Shown piece by piece: positions 1 through 5,830 of a stretch of DNA of 29,367 nucleotides (position 1 is the stretch's first letter; the number at the start of each line of letters is the position of its first letter). The position numbers were made by a program, and so were the translations under genes. The notes under the pieces were generated by a model. It saw nothing but the letters and a program-made list of their open reading frames with translations. It was not told the DNA's origin and did no database searches. The stretch is from a virus: positions 1-29,367 of the IMG/VR virus record IMGVR_UViG_3300023175_000149; one strand, written 5' to 3'.

Positions 1-381
1 ATACACATAACGTATACGTGACATAATTTCCTGTGCACCTGTGTATTTGTGCGCTGCGATAAGAATAGTTTGATCTGGATTAAACATAGCATACCATGCT
101 AGATAGATACTAGCACAAGTGGTTTTGCCTGTTTGTCGTGGCATCATGTTTATATTAAATCTATAGTTATGATAACTTTCCATCAAACCTAATTGATAGT
201 CAAACGGTTCAAACAACAATTTACCTTTTACAGGATGCTGTATGTGTGCAAAATGTTCTGCAAAATACAAATAACCAGTATCAGGATCCATACATTTTAG
301 CAAGTGCTCGACTTGTTCATTAGTATACGTTTCCTGTTTGTTGGCTTTTTTAATTAAAACGCCGTCTAGTGATTTACTCAT
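1..381 (-). CDS. 17: Terminase large subunit gp17, N-terminal part (runs off left edge)
   Basis: Large terminase ATPase that drives DNA packaging into the prohead through the portal. Only the first 127 codons are in the window and the frame is still open at base 1. The Walker A P-loop MPRQTGKTT is at about residues 79-87, in the same setting as T4 gp17 (RQ.GKTT followed by the segment IYLAWYAMFNPDQTILIAAH, which matches the T4 region after the P-loop). The ATG is at 379-381. A late-promoter box AATAAATA ends only 4 nt before it, so no Shine-Dalgarno sequence fits. The upstream radical SAM gene stops inside that box. The ATPase region starts closer to the N-terminus than in T4, where about 160 residues come first. 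The nuclease domain is outside the window. Family assignment is firm. Confidence 0.93.
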   Translation of the reverse strand, partial: MSKSLDGVLIKKANKQETYTNEQVEHLLKCMDPDTGYLYFAEHFAHIQHPVKGKLLFEPFDYQLGLMESYHNYRFNINMMPRQTGKTTCASIYLAWYAMFNPDQTILIAAHKYTGAQEIMSRIRYVY

Positions 382-385
382 ACAG

Positions 386-393
386 TATTTATT
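386..393 (-). promoter_or_regulatory. T4-type late promoter for gp17
   Basis: On the minus strand this reads AATAAATA, close to the T4 late consensus TATAAATA recognised by the gp55 late sigma factor. It ends 4 nt before the gp17 ATG and overlaps the stop codon of the radical SAM gene. With T4 spacing the transcript would begin at the ATG itself. Confidence 0.6.
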
Positions 394-1555
394 CCAAGGT
401 TCTTAGGTCAAGTTTTGTTTTTGTTGGCGTTGCTGTCATTAGATAACGCTTAGGCGGTTTATCAAACAATTGCATATTTTTGTTTTTCCAAGCATTACGC
501 CTAATAATTTGATTTAAAAAATTTGTAGTTCCACCAGGTACAAAATAACTCCAAGGACCTGAGATTAAATTTTCCATATCAATGTCGTATTCATCGCACC
601 ACTGTATTAATCTAATAGTATGAGGTCCTAGTTTAACCATTATATGATATAAATTGTTATCACTGTTTTCCATTAATCTAAAAGGTATATTTCTTTTATC
701 ACACCAATCTTTAAATAGATTAAAAATGTCACTTAAATATAATCTTTCTTGACCAATATTTCTTCCGATATCACTACCATACCTAATTCTATAATGCCAA
801 GGCTTCCAATTTTTAGTTGTTATTTCAGTAAGTATGTCATCCATTTCTTGTAGTGTTGACATAGTATAACTAATGTATCCTACATTTATTCTATTTTTTA
901 ATAAATTTTCTATACCAGTTTCTTGCTTTTTTCTAATAGTAGAATTATTGATATATGATGGATGATTAAGTCCTACTAGCACACTTGTGACTTTTGCATT
1001 TTTTACAGCGTTAACAAATTTCATATCTGCAAACTTTATACCATTTGTCATAATATCAATGTGTATAGCAGGATTATACTCATGTACTGCTTGAATTAAT
1101 TCTGTAAAGTTTTTGTGTAAAGTTGATTCAGCGCCAGCAAAACAAACAGTCCAACCTTTCTTTTGTAGTGTAGGACTTAGTTGTTTATCAATAATTTTAA
1201 TTTGATTTAATAGTGTGTCTACTGTAGGATCTTTAATTTTGTTATTGGGTATATGATAACAATGAGGACAATCTAAATTACATTTGTCACTTACTTCAAT
1301 CATTACATAATCGTTAAAATGATAAGACTGATAACTGCAATTTAAACTCTTGTAAAATTCATAATCATTTTCAATTACGTATCTATGTGTGCCGTGTTCT
1401 TCACAATGTTTTACCATGTAAAGTTTATTGTCAATTTCATACTTTAATGCAGGAACGTGTTTATAACATTCGTGACATATAGATACTGTTTCTTCTAATG
1501 GATTGTTTACTTGTGAATATAGATAGTCTATATGTTCTGCTGAAAAATAACTCAT
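389..1555 (-). CDS. Radical SAM protein with MJ0619/Tes-like N-terminal domain
   Basis: A 388-aa radical S-adenosylmethionine enzyme. The [4Fe-4S]-binding CxxxCxxC motif is C92-C96-C99 (KCNLDCPHCY), and FAGAEST at 139-145 stands where the GGE SAM-binding motif is expected. The N-terminus has a second Cys/His set (C27, C30, C51, H54) in a context of the type SICxECxKxxPA...VKxCxEHG. That is typical of the MJ0619/tetraether-lipid-synthase (Tes) group, where it precedes the radical SAM barrel. The substrate cannot be read from sequence. Transfer or modification of a methyl, lipid or cofactor group are all open. The gene sits between two packaging genes but has its own late-like promoter and an upstream terminator, which is the layout of an inserted cassette. 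Spot counts of three 60-base lines in the gene give 15, 15 and 21 G+C, against 23 in a neighbouring line, so it may be more AT-rich than its surroundings. Confidence 0.85.
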   Translation of the reverse strand: MSYFSAEHIDYLYSQVNNPLEETVSICHECYKHVPALKYEIDNKLYMVKHCEEHGTHRYVIENDYEFYKSLNCSYQSYHFNDYVMIEVSDKCNLDCPHCYHIPNNKIKDPTVDTLLNQIKIIDKQLSPTLQKKGWTVCFAGAESTLHKNFTELIQAVHEYNPAIHIDIMTNGIKFADMKFVNAVKNAKVTSVLVGLNHPSYINNSTIRKKQETGIENLLKNRINVGYISYTMSTLQEMDDILTEITTKNWKPWHYRIRYGSDIGRNIGQERLYLSDIFNLFKDWCDKRNIPFRLMENSDNNLYHIMVKLGPHTIRLIQWCDEYDIDMENLISGPWSYFVPGGTTNFLNQIIRRNAWKNKNMQLFDKPPKRYLMTATPTKTKLDLRTLE

Positions 1556-1559
1556 ACAA

Positions 1560-1567
1560 TACTTATA
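1560..1567 (-). promoter_or_regulatory. Late-like promoter for the radical SAM gene
   Basis: The minus strand reads TATAAGTA, one mismatch from TATAAATA. It ends 4 nt before the ATG and lies just downstream of a terminator hairpin. The position again predicts a leaderless transcript. It is weaker than the other boxes because of the mismatch. Confidence 0.5.
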
Positions 1568-1570
1568 AAC

Positions 1571-1596
1571 AAAAATAGCGCCCAGAGGCGCTATTT
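1571..1596 (-). terminator. Rho-independent terminator after the 157-aa gene
   Basis: A perfect 10-bp stem (AAATAGCGCC at 1573-1582 with GGCGCTATTT at 1587-1596), loop CAGA, followed on the minus strand by a run of T (1571-1575). It lies 18 bases downstream of the stop of the 157-aa gene and just before the radical SAM promoter, so it would insulate the radical SAM gene from readthrough. Confidence 0.85.
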
Positions 1597-1613
1597 GACT
1601 TATGTGTTATAAA

Positions 1614-2087
1614 TTATAACTCTGCTTTCTTTTCGTTTAGTGCTGCCCACAAACGATCTTTAATTGATGATTCAACTGCTGGGTCTTTTACACGCATTGC
1701 TTTTAATGGCTTTTTGCGGTGTAAGTCGTCGCCACTCGGAAGTACATCATCTGTATCCATGTATTCTTCTTCTGGTTCATTGTCCATTTCGTCGCCATAA
1801 GATTCCAGTTCCTCTTCTGGCTCCGGTGCTGGAAGTTTCATTTTTATAGGCATATCCATTGGCATATCCATTGGTGCATCCATAGGAGGCATATCCGGTT
1901 TACTACCTGACTCTACACCTGCTAGTGCTCTTAAAATTTCTGCCATTTCACTTGCACTGCTTGTTTTAAGTGTTACACCACTTTCCATTCCGCCTTCGCT
2001 CATGCCACATTCTGTAACTTCGGTTTCTGTTAGGCGTCCTGCTTTTAAAAAGTTAGACAATATGTCTTGCATTGTTTTATCTTGCAT
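1614..2087 (-). CDS. Acidic low-complexity protein, unknown
   Basis: A 157-aa protein I do not recognise. An N-terminal part (residues 1-60) of mixed composition looks alpha-helical around residues 47-57. It is followed by a methionine/proline/aspartate tract with repeated MDMP units (about 66-80), a strongly acidic stretch (about 88-118), and a basic C-terminus ending in a short helix-like segment. The charge pattern and the place between gp16 and gp17 would suit a packaging accessory, scaffold-like or virion-associated protein, but that is inference from location. The ATG follows the upstream stop by one base, in the context GGGGAACTAAAATG. A strong terminator follows the gene, so it ends the transcription unit that starts upstream. 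Confidence 0.7.
   Translation of the reverse strand: MQDKTMQDILSNFLKAGRLTETEVTECGMSEGGMESGVTLKTSSASEMAEILRALAGVESGSKPDMPPMDAPMDMPMDMPIKMKLPAPEPEEELESYGDEMDNEPEEEYMDTDDVLPSGDDLHRKKPLKAMRVKDPAVESSIKDRLWAALNEKKAEL
1849..1899. repeat. 12-bp tandem repeat within coding sequence
   Basis: The unit GGCATATCCATT at 1849-1860 and 1861-1872, a variant at 1873-1884, and another variant after a 3-base insertion at 1888-1899. It encodes the MDMP-type repeat of the acidic 157-aa protein. Copy number could vary by slippage without shifting the frame. Confidence 0.75.
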
Positions 2088-2088
2088 T

Positions 2089-2637
2089 TTAGTTCCCCAC
2101 TACGCTTTGGTTATTTTGTGGTTCTTCTTTTGTTGCTTCCATTTTAAAACCACTGGACGCATCGTCTTTTTCTTTACGTGCTGCTTCAAGTTCTTTTAAT
2201 AGATCCATAATGCGTGATTCGCCTGCATCTTTTTGCGCACTTTCGCCGCCCATGTCTTCTTTAGTTAATATTGTTTCATAAGGGCCATCATTTTTTTCTT
2301 GCTGGTAAAGTTCTTGTGGCTCTTCAGGATGTCTTACAATAATGTGACTTGCTGGAACATTGCAGCATTGTGCAATGTATTCTTGTACAGCATCTCTTGT
2401 TGTAGGATAACGTACTTCAGCATCCCAATACTGCACATCAATATTTTCTAGTTGTGGAAAATCTAACGGACGTTCTTGGATAGGAGTTTTCTTACCTTTT
2501 GTCCAACTTGCAACTGTCCATTTTTCCATGCATCTTTTGATCTGTTCTTCGCAACCTTCAGGAAGCGGACCAGCAACGCCAATCTTCCAAGGATATGTTC
2601 TATGCGATTCAGTTATAAATTCTTTAATCTTTTTCAT
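2089..2637 (-). CDS. Conserved marine T4-like phage protein, unknown function
   Basis: A 182-aa protein. The N-terminal 110 residues look like a compact alpha/beta domain: KIGVAG near 18-23, a helix with CEEQIKRCMEKW, then TPIQERPLDFPQLENIDVQYWDAE and a segment ending in SHIIVRHPEEPQE. The C-terminal third is charged, probably helical and disordered (LLKELEAARKEKDD). I associate this type with T4-like marine phages near the terminase genes, but I cannot name a function. The ATG is preceded by GGATCC at a short distance and by a late box 21 nt upstream. The late box overlaps the gp16 stop codon. The stop is one base before the start of the 157-aa gene, so the two are probably translated together. 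Confidence 0.75.
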   Translation of the reverse strand: MKKIKEFITESHRTYPWKIGVAGPLPEGCEEQIKRCMEKWTVASWTKGKKTPIQERPLDFPQLENIDVQYWDAEVRYPTTRDAVQEYIAQCCNVPASHIIVRHPEEPQELYQQEKNDGPYETILTKEDMGGESAQKDAGESRIMDLLKELEAARKEKDDASSGFKMEATKEEPQNNQSVVGN

Positions 2638-2657
2638 TGTAAGGATCCCATTATATA

Positions 2658-3137
2658 CTATTTATCTTTATCGAGACCTTTGAGACGTTCTAGCAAACTG
2701 TTTCTGTCTGTAACAACATAACCTTCGCCTTCGGAGAATCCACCGTTATCTCCAAAATTGTCTTGATCCATTTTTTGTTTTTTAAGTTGTAATTCAACCA
2801 TTTTTAGTTTTTTATCTAGTTTTGCAACCTTGGCATCTAAACTTGTTTTCAGCATGTTGCCTGCTACTTCAAATACCCTACCACTGTATCTACTTTCAAC
2901 ATTCATGCCAAGATCCATTAGATCATCATATGCACTCATTGCTTTATCTGCAACTTCATTTAGTTCTCGATCTGCTAATTCACCAAGACCTTTAACTTGA
3001 GGCAATGCTGCTGCTATTTTATCAAGTTCTTCGATATCTCTAAAAGTATCTTGTTGTGCCGCAATAGGCTTTGGCTTCTCTTCGGCCATTTCTTTTGCAT
3101 CGGGTAAGTTTAATAAATCTTCGAGTTTTTTAGTCAT
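2658..3137 (-). CDS. 16: Terminase small subunit gp16
   Basis: A 159-aa protein close in length to T4 gp16 (164 aa), the small terminase that recognises DNA and stimulates the gp17 ATPase. It starts with KKLEDLLNLPD, which resembles the T4 LLDISDLP opening. A long helical centre follows (about 36-122, SAYDDLMDLGMNVESRYSGR and AKLDKKLKMVELQLKKQKMD), predicted here as the coiled-coil oligomerisation core. The C-terminus is short and glycine-rich before a final helix. The match rests on architecture and on the gp4-gp16-...-gp17 neighbourhood. The start at 3137 has only a weak ribosome-binding sequence, with a late box 26 nt upstream. Confidence 0.8.
   Translation of the reverse strand: MTKKLEDLLNLPDAKEMAEEKPKPIAAQQDTFRDIEELDKIAAALPQVKGLGELADRELNEVADKAMSAYDDLMDLGMNVESRYSGRVFEVAGNMLKTSLDAKVAKLDKKLKMVELQLKKQKMDQDNFGDNGGFSEGEGYVVTDRNSLLERLKGLDKDK
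2659..2666 (-). promoter_or_regulatory. Late promoter for the 182-aa gene
   Basis: The minus strand reads GATAAATA, ending 21 nt before the ATG. It overlaps the stop codon of gp16. The downstream leader carries the element GTATATAATGG, which also follows the gp16 promoter. Confidence 0.6.
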
Positions 3138-3163
3138 AGAGATATTCCATTATATACTACTAT

Positions 3164-3171
3164 TATTTATC
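3164..3171 (-). promoter_or_regulatory. Late promoter for gp16
   Basis: The minus strand reads GATAAATA, ending 26 nt before the gp16 ATG and overlapping the gp4 stop codon. The leader holds GTATATAATGG, shared with the next gene downstream, so the two leaders look like copies. Confidence 0.6.
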
Positions 3172-3604
3172 TTCTACCACCAGTATGGAAAATATCTTTT
3201 TCGCTTACAACTCTAAACTTGATGTTGTTTTGTTTACAGTAAGCATTTGCTGCTTCCCATTTTGCTTTGTTCAAAACTACATGTGCTTGATTACGTTTAT
3301 TACGTCCAGCACTTTCCATTGTCATTTGATTGCTTGGTTTAACTTCAATTAATTCTGCATGTTGTTTGCCGTTAGCATCAACATATGCAATAAAAAAATC
3401 TGGTACATAAATTGTGTGTTTGCCTGTAAATGGATTTCTATAAGGTATTTTTACTGCTTCGCTTGCCCATTTACTTACACTAGGATGTTCGTCGCAAAAA
3501 CGCATAAAAGCAAATTCCCAACTGCTTCTATAAGTTGGAGTTCTACCACCTACATACTTGTCAGGGTTTTTTGGTGTAAATTTGCCTTGTGCATATTGTT
3601 TCAT
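3167..3604 (-). CDS. 4: Head completion protein gp4, nuclease-like
   Basis: A 145-aa homologue of T4 gp4 (also called gp50/65), needed to finish the DNA-filled head before tail joining. It has the family opening FTPKNPDKYVGG, then YRSSWEFAFMRFCDEHPSVSKWASEAVKIPY, which is near-diagnostic. A PD-(D/E)XK-like catalytic set is visible: E30, D69 (VPDFF) and E87-V-K89 (LIEVKP). The family is thought to have a TnsA/PD-(D/E)XK-type nuclease fold, so trimming of packaged DNA ends is a reasonable inference and is not shown here. The gene starts one base after the stop of the 121-aa gene in the context ACTAAAATG and is probably translationally coupled. Confidence 0.9.
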   Translation of the reverse strand: MKQYAQGKFTPKNPDKYVGGRTPTYRSSWEFAFMRFCDEHPSVSKWASEAVKIPYRNPFTGKHTIYVPDFFIAYVDANGKQHAELIEVKPSNQMTMESAGRNKRNQAHVVLNKAKWEAANAYCKQNNIKFRVVSEKDIFHTGGRR

Positions 3605-3605
3605 T

Positions 3606-3971
3606 TTAGTAAATTATATTACGAGCAGATTTGTTTTCTAAATTTAATGCTGCTCTAAATCCTATTCTGCTGATGTTGTCTCTATTGTTGTTTAATATTG
3701 CACCAATTAATTCATTTAGTTGAGGCTTTTCAAACTTTCTTAGATTATCTAGCAGTTCCATAACATTATAATTGTCAACTTTTGCTTGTTGTAGAAGAAC
3801 AGTAGCAGTATTAATTGCTGCTGTTTTTTCAAATCCTCTTGATTCAAAAAATCCAACAACAGCGTCAACTTGATTACTTGGATAACTTATCCTATCTTTT
3901 TGATAATTGTCAAAATAACTTTTTGTTTTAACAGTTACATCTTTGTTTGTTAATGTAGATTGATAACTCAT
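3606..3971 (-). CDS. Small conserved structural-type protein, unknown
   Basis: A 121-aa, mostly helical protein: FFESRGFEKTAAINTATVLL at about 42-61, then QAKVDNYNVMELLDNLRKF, and a C-terminal LIGAILNNNRDNISRIGFR. I associate this sequence style with T4-like marine phages, where a gene of this size follows the tube-like protein, but no function is known to me. The ATG overlaps the stop codon of the tube-like gene (ATGA), which implies translational coupling and possibly a joint role in tail or neck assembly. Confidence 0.75.
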   Translation of the reverse strand: MSYQSTLTNKDVTVKTKSYFDNYQKDRISYPSNQVDAVVGFFESRGFEKTAAINTATVLLQQAKVDNYNVMELLDNLRKFEKPQLNELIGAILNNNRDNISRIGFRAALNLENKSARNIIY

Positions 3972-5044
3972 AATAAGTCATTCCTTGATTGTGCATCTGT
4001 TGTATTTTGTCCAAATGCGCCTGGAATAAGAACATCGGTTATAGCACTTTCTCCTGTGCTAATTATTTCATTTACAATGCTTCCTAGTGTAAGTCCTCTT
4101 CCATTACGAACAGTGTTTGCACCCGTAATTAAAGCACCGAGCAAATTACCTGATTGTATGTTTCCTAATGTAGTTGCTGCACCTGCTAGAACTCCGCCTG
4201 TGCCAAATAAACTTGAAGCACCACCACCTGCTGGACTTAATGGGCTAGGTCCTTGATCATATCTATACTCACCAAACCCTGCTGGAATAATATCAGGCAC
4301 TGTGTAATCTCTATCAGTTAACACAGTTTCGTAACTAAAACGCATTCTGTTGATTGCAAATTCGCTACCTTCGCTGTTTGCTTCATCATGATCCCATTGA
4401 TCAATTAGCGGATTTATAAATGTATAACTTGTATTAGTAGAACGTCCATTTTGTGGATGTAATTGGAATACTTGAATACTTGTAAAAAAGTTATCGTTTT
4501 TACCCGGTCTATCTAAACCAAATCTATTTTTCATTACGCCGCCTGCACCGTATGCACTGTTTTTATTACTTACTCTGTTGTAAGCAGCATCGGTTACAGC
4601 AGGAGGACCCTCAGTTTGTTGCACATGCTGTGCATCGCTGTAATAATAGTTAAAATAGTTTTTCCAAAGAAAATTAGTTAATCCTGCATTGTCATCGTGC
4701 CATACCATATTAATAGGATCATAGTTAACACTGGTTTGTATAACTTTTTTACGATTGTATTGATTAAGTGTTTCTGTTTGCATACTGAAACTAGGCAAGT
4801 CAACACTTTTACAAAGTAAGTTTATTTCACGTTTAGTAGTATTTGTCCAACCGCTGTTACCATTTAGTGTAACGTTAGGATTTATATTCAAAACCACATG
4901 GAACATGTGTTTGAATTTAGGTGCAAGCCTCATATTGCCATCTACAAATACTTTGCTCGCATGGGTGTAATCTCCTAAGTCACCTTTTGGACTAAGAGCA
5001 CCATTAATTAAATTATCAAATAAACCTGAAAACGGATTTGCCAT
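3968..5044 (-). CDS. Second tail-tube-like (gp19-fold) structural protein
   Basis: A 358-aa protein that aligns in part with the gp19 encoded just upstream. Residues 79-118 (KSVDLPSFSM..., NQYNRKKVIQ, NYDPINMVWHDD) parallel gp19 residues 54-93 (MDVTRPTITF..., PVYNSKINLA, TWSPLSLNMRDD). The spacing of P, YN, K and the final DD is shared. It therefore probably has the tube fold and may form a special ring, such as a tube initiator, terminator or neck-tube adaptor. The C-terminal 100 residues are glycine/serine/alanine rich. T4 gp48 and gp54 are of similar length, but I see no direct resemblance to them. A late box ends 5 nt before the ATG, and the stop overlaps the next start. Confidence 0.8.
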   Translation of the reverse strand: MANPFSGLFDNLINGALSPKGDLGDYTHASKVFVDGNMRLAPKFKHMFHVVLNINPNVTLNGNSGWTNTTKREINLLCKSVDLPSFSMQTETLNQYNRKKVIQTSVNYDPINMVWHDDNAGLTNFLWKNYFNYYYSDAQHVQQTEGPPAVTDAAYNRVSNKNSAYGAGGVMKNRFGLDRPGKNDNFFTSIQVFQLHPQNGRSTNTSYTFINPLIDQWDHDEANSEGSEFAINRMRFSYETVLTDRDYTVPDIIPAGFGEYRYDQGPSPLSPAGGGASSLFGTGGVLAGAATTLGNIQSGNLLGALITGANTVRNGRGLTLGSIVNEIISTGESAITDVLIPGAFGQNTTDAQSRNDLL

Positions 5045-5049
5045 AATAA

Positions 5050-5057
5050 TATTTATC
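5050..5057 (-). promoter_or_regulatory. Late promoter for the second tube-like gene
   Basis: The minus strand reads GATAAATA, followed by TTATT and then the ATG. With T4 spacing the first transcribed base is the A of the start codon. It lies about 25 bases beyond the terminator of gp19. Confidence 0.62.
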
Positions 5058-5081
5058 TTTTCTAATAAGTGCGCACATAAT

Positions 5082-5110
5082 AAAAAAGGAGTACATAAAA
5101 ATGTACTCCT
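5082..5110 (-). terminator. Rho-independent terminator after gp19
   Basis: A perfect 10-bp stem (AGGAGTACAT 5087-5096 with ATGTACTCCT 5101-5110), a 4-base loop, and six T residues on the minus strand. It lies 28 bases past the gp19 stop and closes the gp19 transcript. Confidence 0.92.
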
Positions 5111-5137
5111 CTAAATTGGCAATCATTTTAATTTTTA

Positions 5138-5761
5138 TCAGCCGGCACCTGTTGCTGCTGTACCAAGTGTTCTGCCTACATCTGTACCAACACCTGTTTC
5201 TTCTGGTGTTTGGATTGCGTTGTCATATGTAATGCTTAGTGACACTGTTGCTGGTTCGTTTGTTGCATAGTTAAGTGTGTTGTAATTTGCTTCGTTAACA
5301 TAGCAACCATAACATTCCCAAGTTTCTAATACATTCGGAGTTAAGTCACCATTACCGCCATCTAGGATTTCAATTCTTGTTAAGAACTTGTAATCAATAC
5401 CAGATGCTGCACTTGCTTGTTCCATAAAGTCAAACTGTTTCTGTAACTGTTCGCCAACTAGTTTTTGAACGTTGCCGTTTACATCGTCACGCATGTTAAG
5501 TGACAATGGGCTCCATGTGTGCTTACCAGCAAGATTAATTTTACTGTTGTATACTGGAATTTCCATGTTTTCAAAAGTAATTGTTGGACGAGTTACATCC
5601 ATTACTTGCTTTGTAAGTTCTGTTGTTGGTGTTGATACACCAAAGTTTTCTAAAGTAACACGAAAACGGTACTGTAGTTTTGGCATTAGCAAACCTTGTG
5701 ACGCTGCACTGTCATTAGTTGCTAATGGTACTGTTAATTTTGATAGACTTGAGATTGCCAT
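5138..5761 (-). CDS. 19: Tail tube protein gp19
   Basis: The 207-aa major tail tube subunit; it polymerises into the inner tube through which DNA passes. Length and sequence fit marine T4-like gp19: a core strand region YRFRVTLENFGV (31-42), a central TITFENMEIPVYNSKINLAG (60-79), and a C-terminal NYATNEPATVSLSITYDNA. It directly follows the sheath gene, as in T4. The ATG has a good AGGAG ribosome-binding site and a late box 22 nt upstream. A hairpin precedes the promoter and a terminator follows the gene, so gp19 is its own transcription unit, fitting a protein made in high copy. Confidence 0.93.
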   Translation of the reverse strand: MAISSLSKLTVPLATNDSAASQGLLMPKLQYRFRVTLENFGVSTPTTELTKQVMDVTRPTITFENMEIPVYNSKINLAGKHTWSPLSLNMRDDVNGNVQKLVGEQLQKQFDFMEQASAASGIDYKFLTRIEILDGGNGDLTPNVLETWECYGCYVNEANYNTLNYATNEPATVSLSITYDNAIQTPEETGVGTDVGRTLGTAATGAG

Positions 5762-5783
5762 ATAATATACTCCTATTCACAAG

Positions 5784-5791
5784 TATTTATC
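5784..5791 (-). promoter_or_regulatory. Late promoter for gp19
   Basis: The minus strand reads GATAAATA, ending 22 nt before the ATG, with AGGAG between. It sits immediately after the hairpin that ends gp18. Confidence 0.68.
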
Positions 5792-5795
5792 ATAT

Positions 5796-5821
5796 TAGGG
5801 GGTTAAATCAATAACCCCCTA
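5796..5821 (-). terminator. Hairpin terminator between gp18 and gp19
   Basis: A 10-bp stem, TAGGGGGTTA (5796-5805) with TAACCCCCTA (5812-5821), and a 6-base loop. It starts 9 bases past the gp18 stop. The T-tract after it is poor (TATGATAAAT), so termination may be partial or the hairpin may protect the mRNA 3' end. Confidence 0.65.
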
Positions 5822-5830
5822 TATTATGAC

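Noticed and set aside
1664-1849. Plus-strand ORF of 61 codons antisense to the acidic 157-aa gene, and similar short ORFs (2002-2199, 2476-2721, 3359-3658)
   Set aside because: These are shadows of well-supported minus-strand genes, without ribosome-binding sites or meaningful composition.
1614-2087. Assigning the acidic 157-aa protein as T4 gp67/gp68 prohead core
   Set aside because: The acidic character alone is not enough, and those genes normally sit near the portal and capsid genes, which are not in this window.
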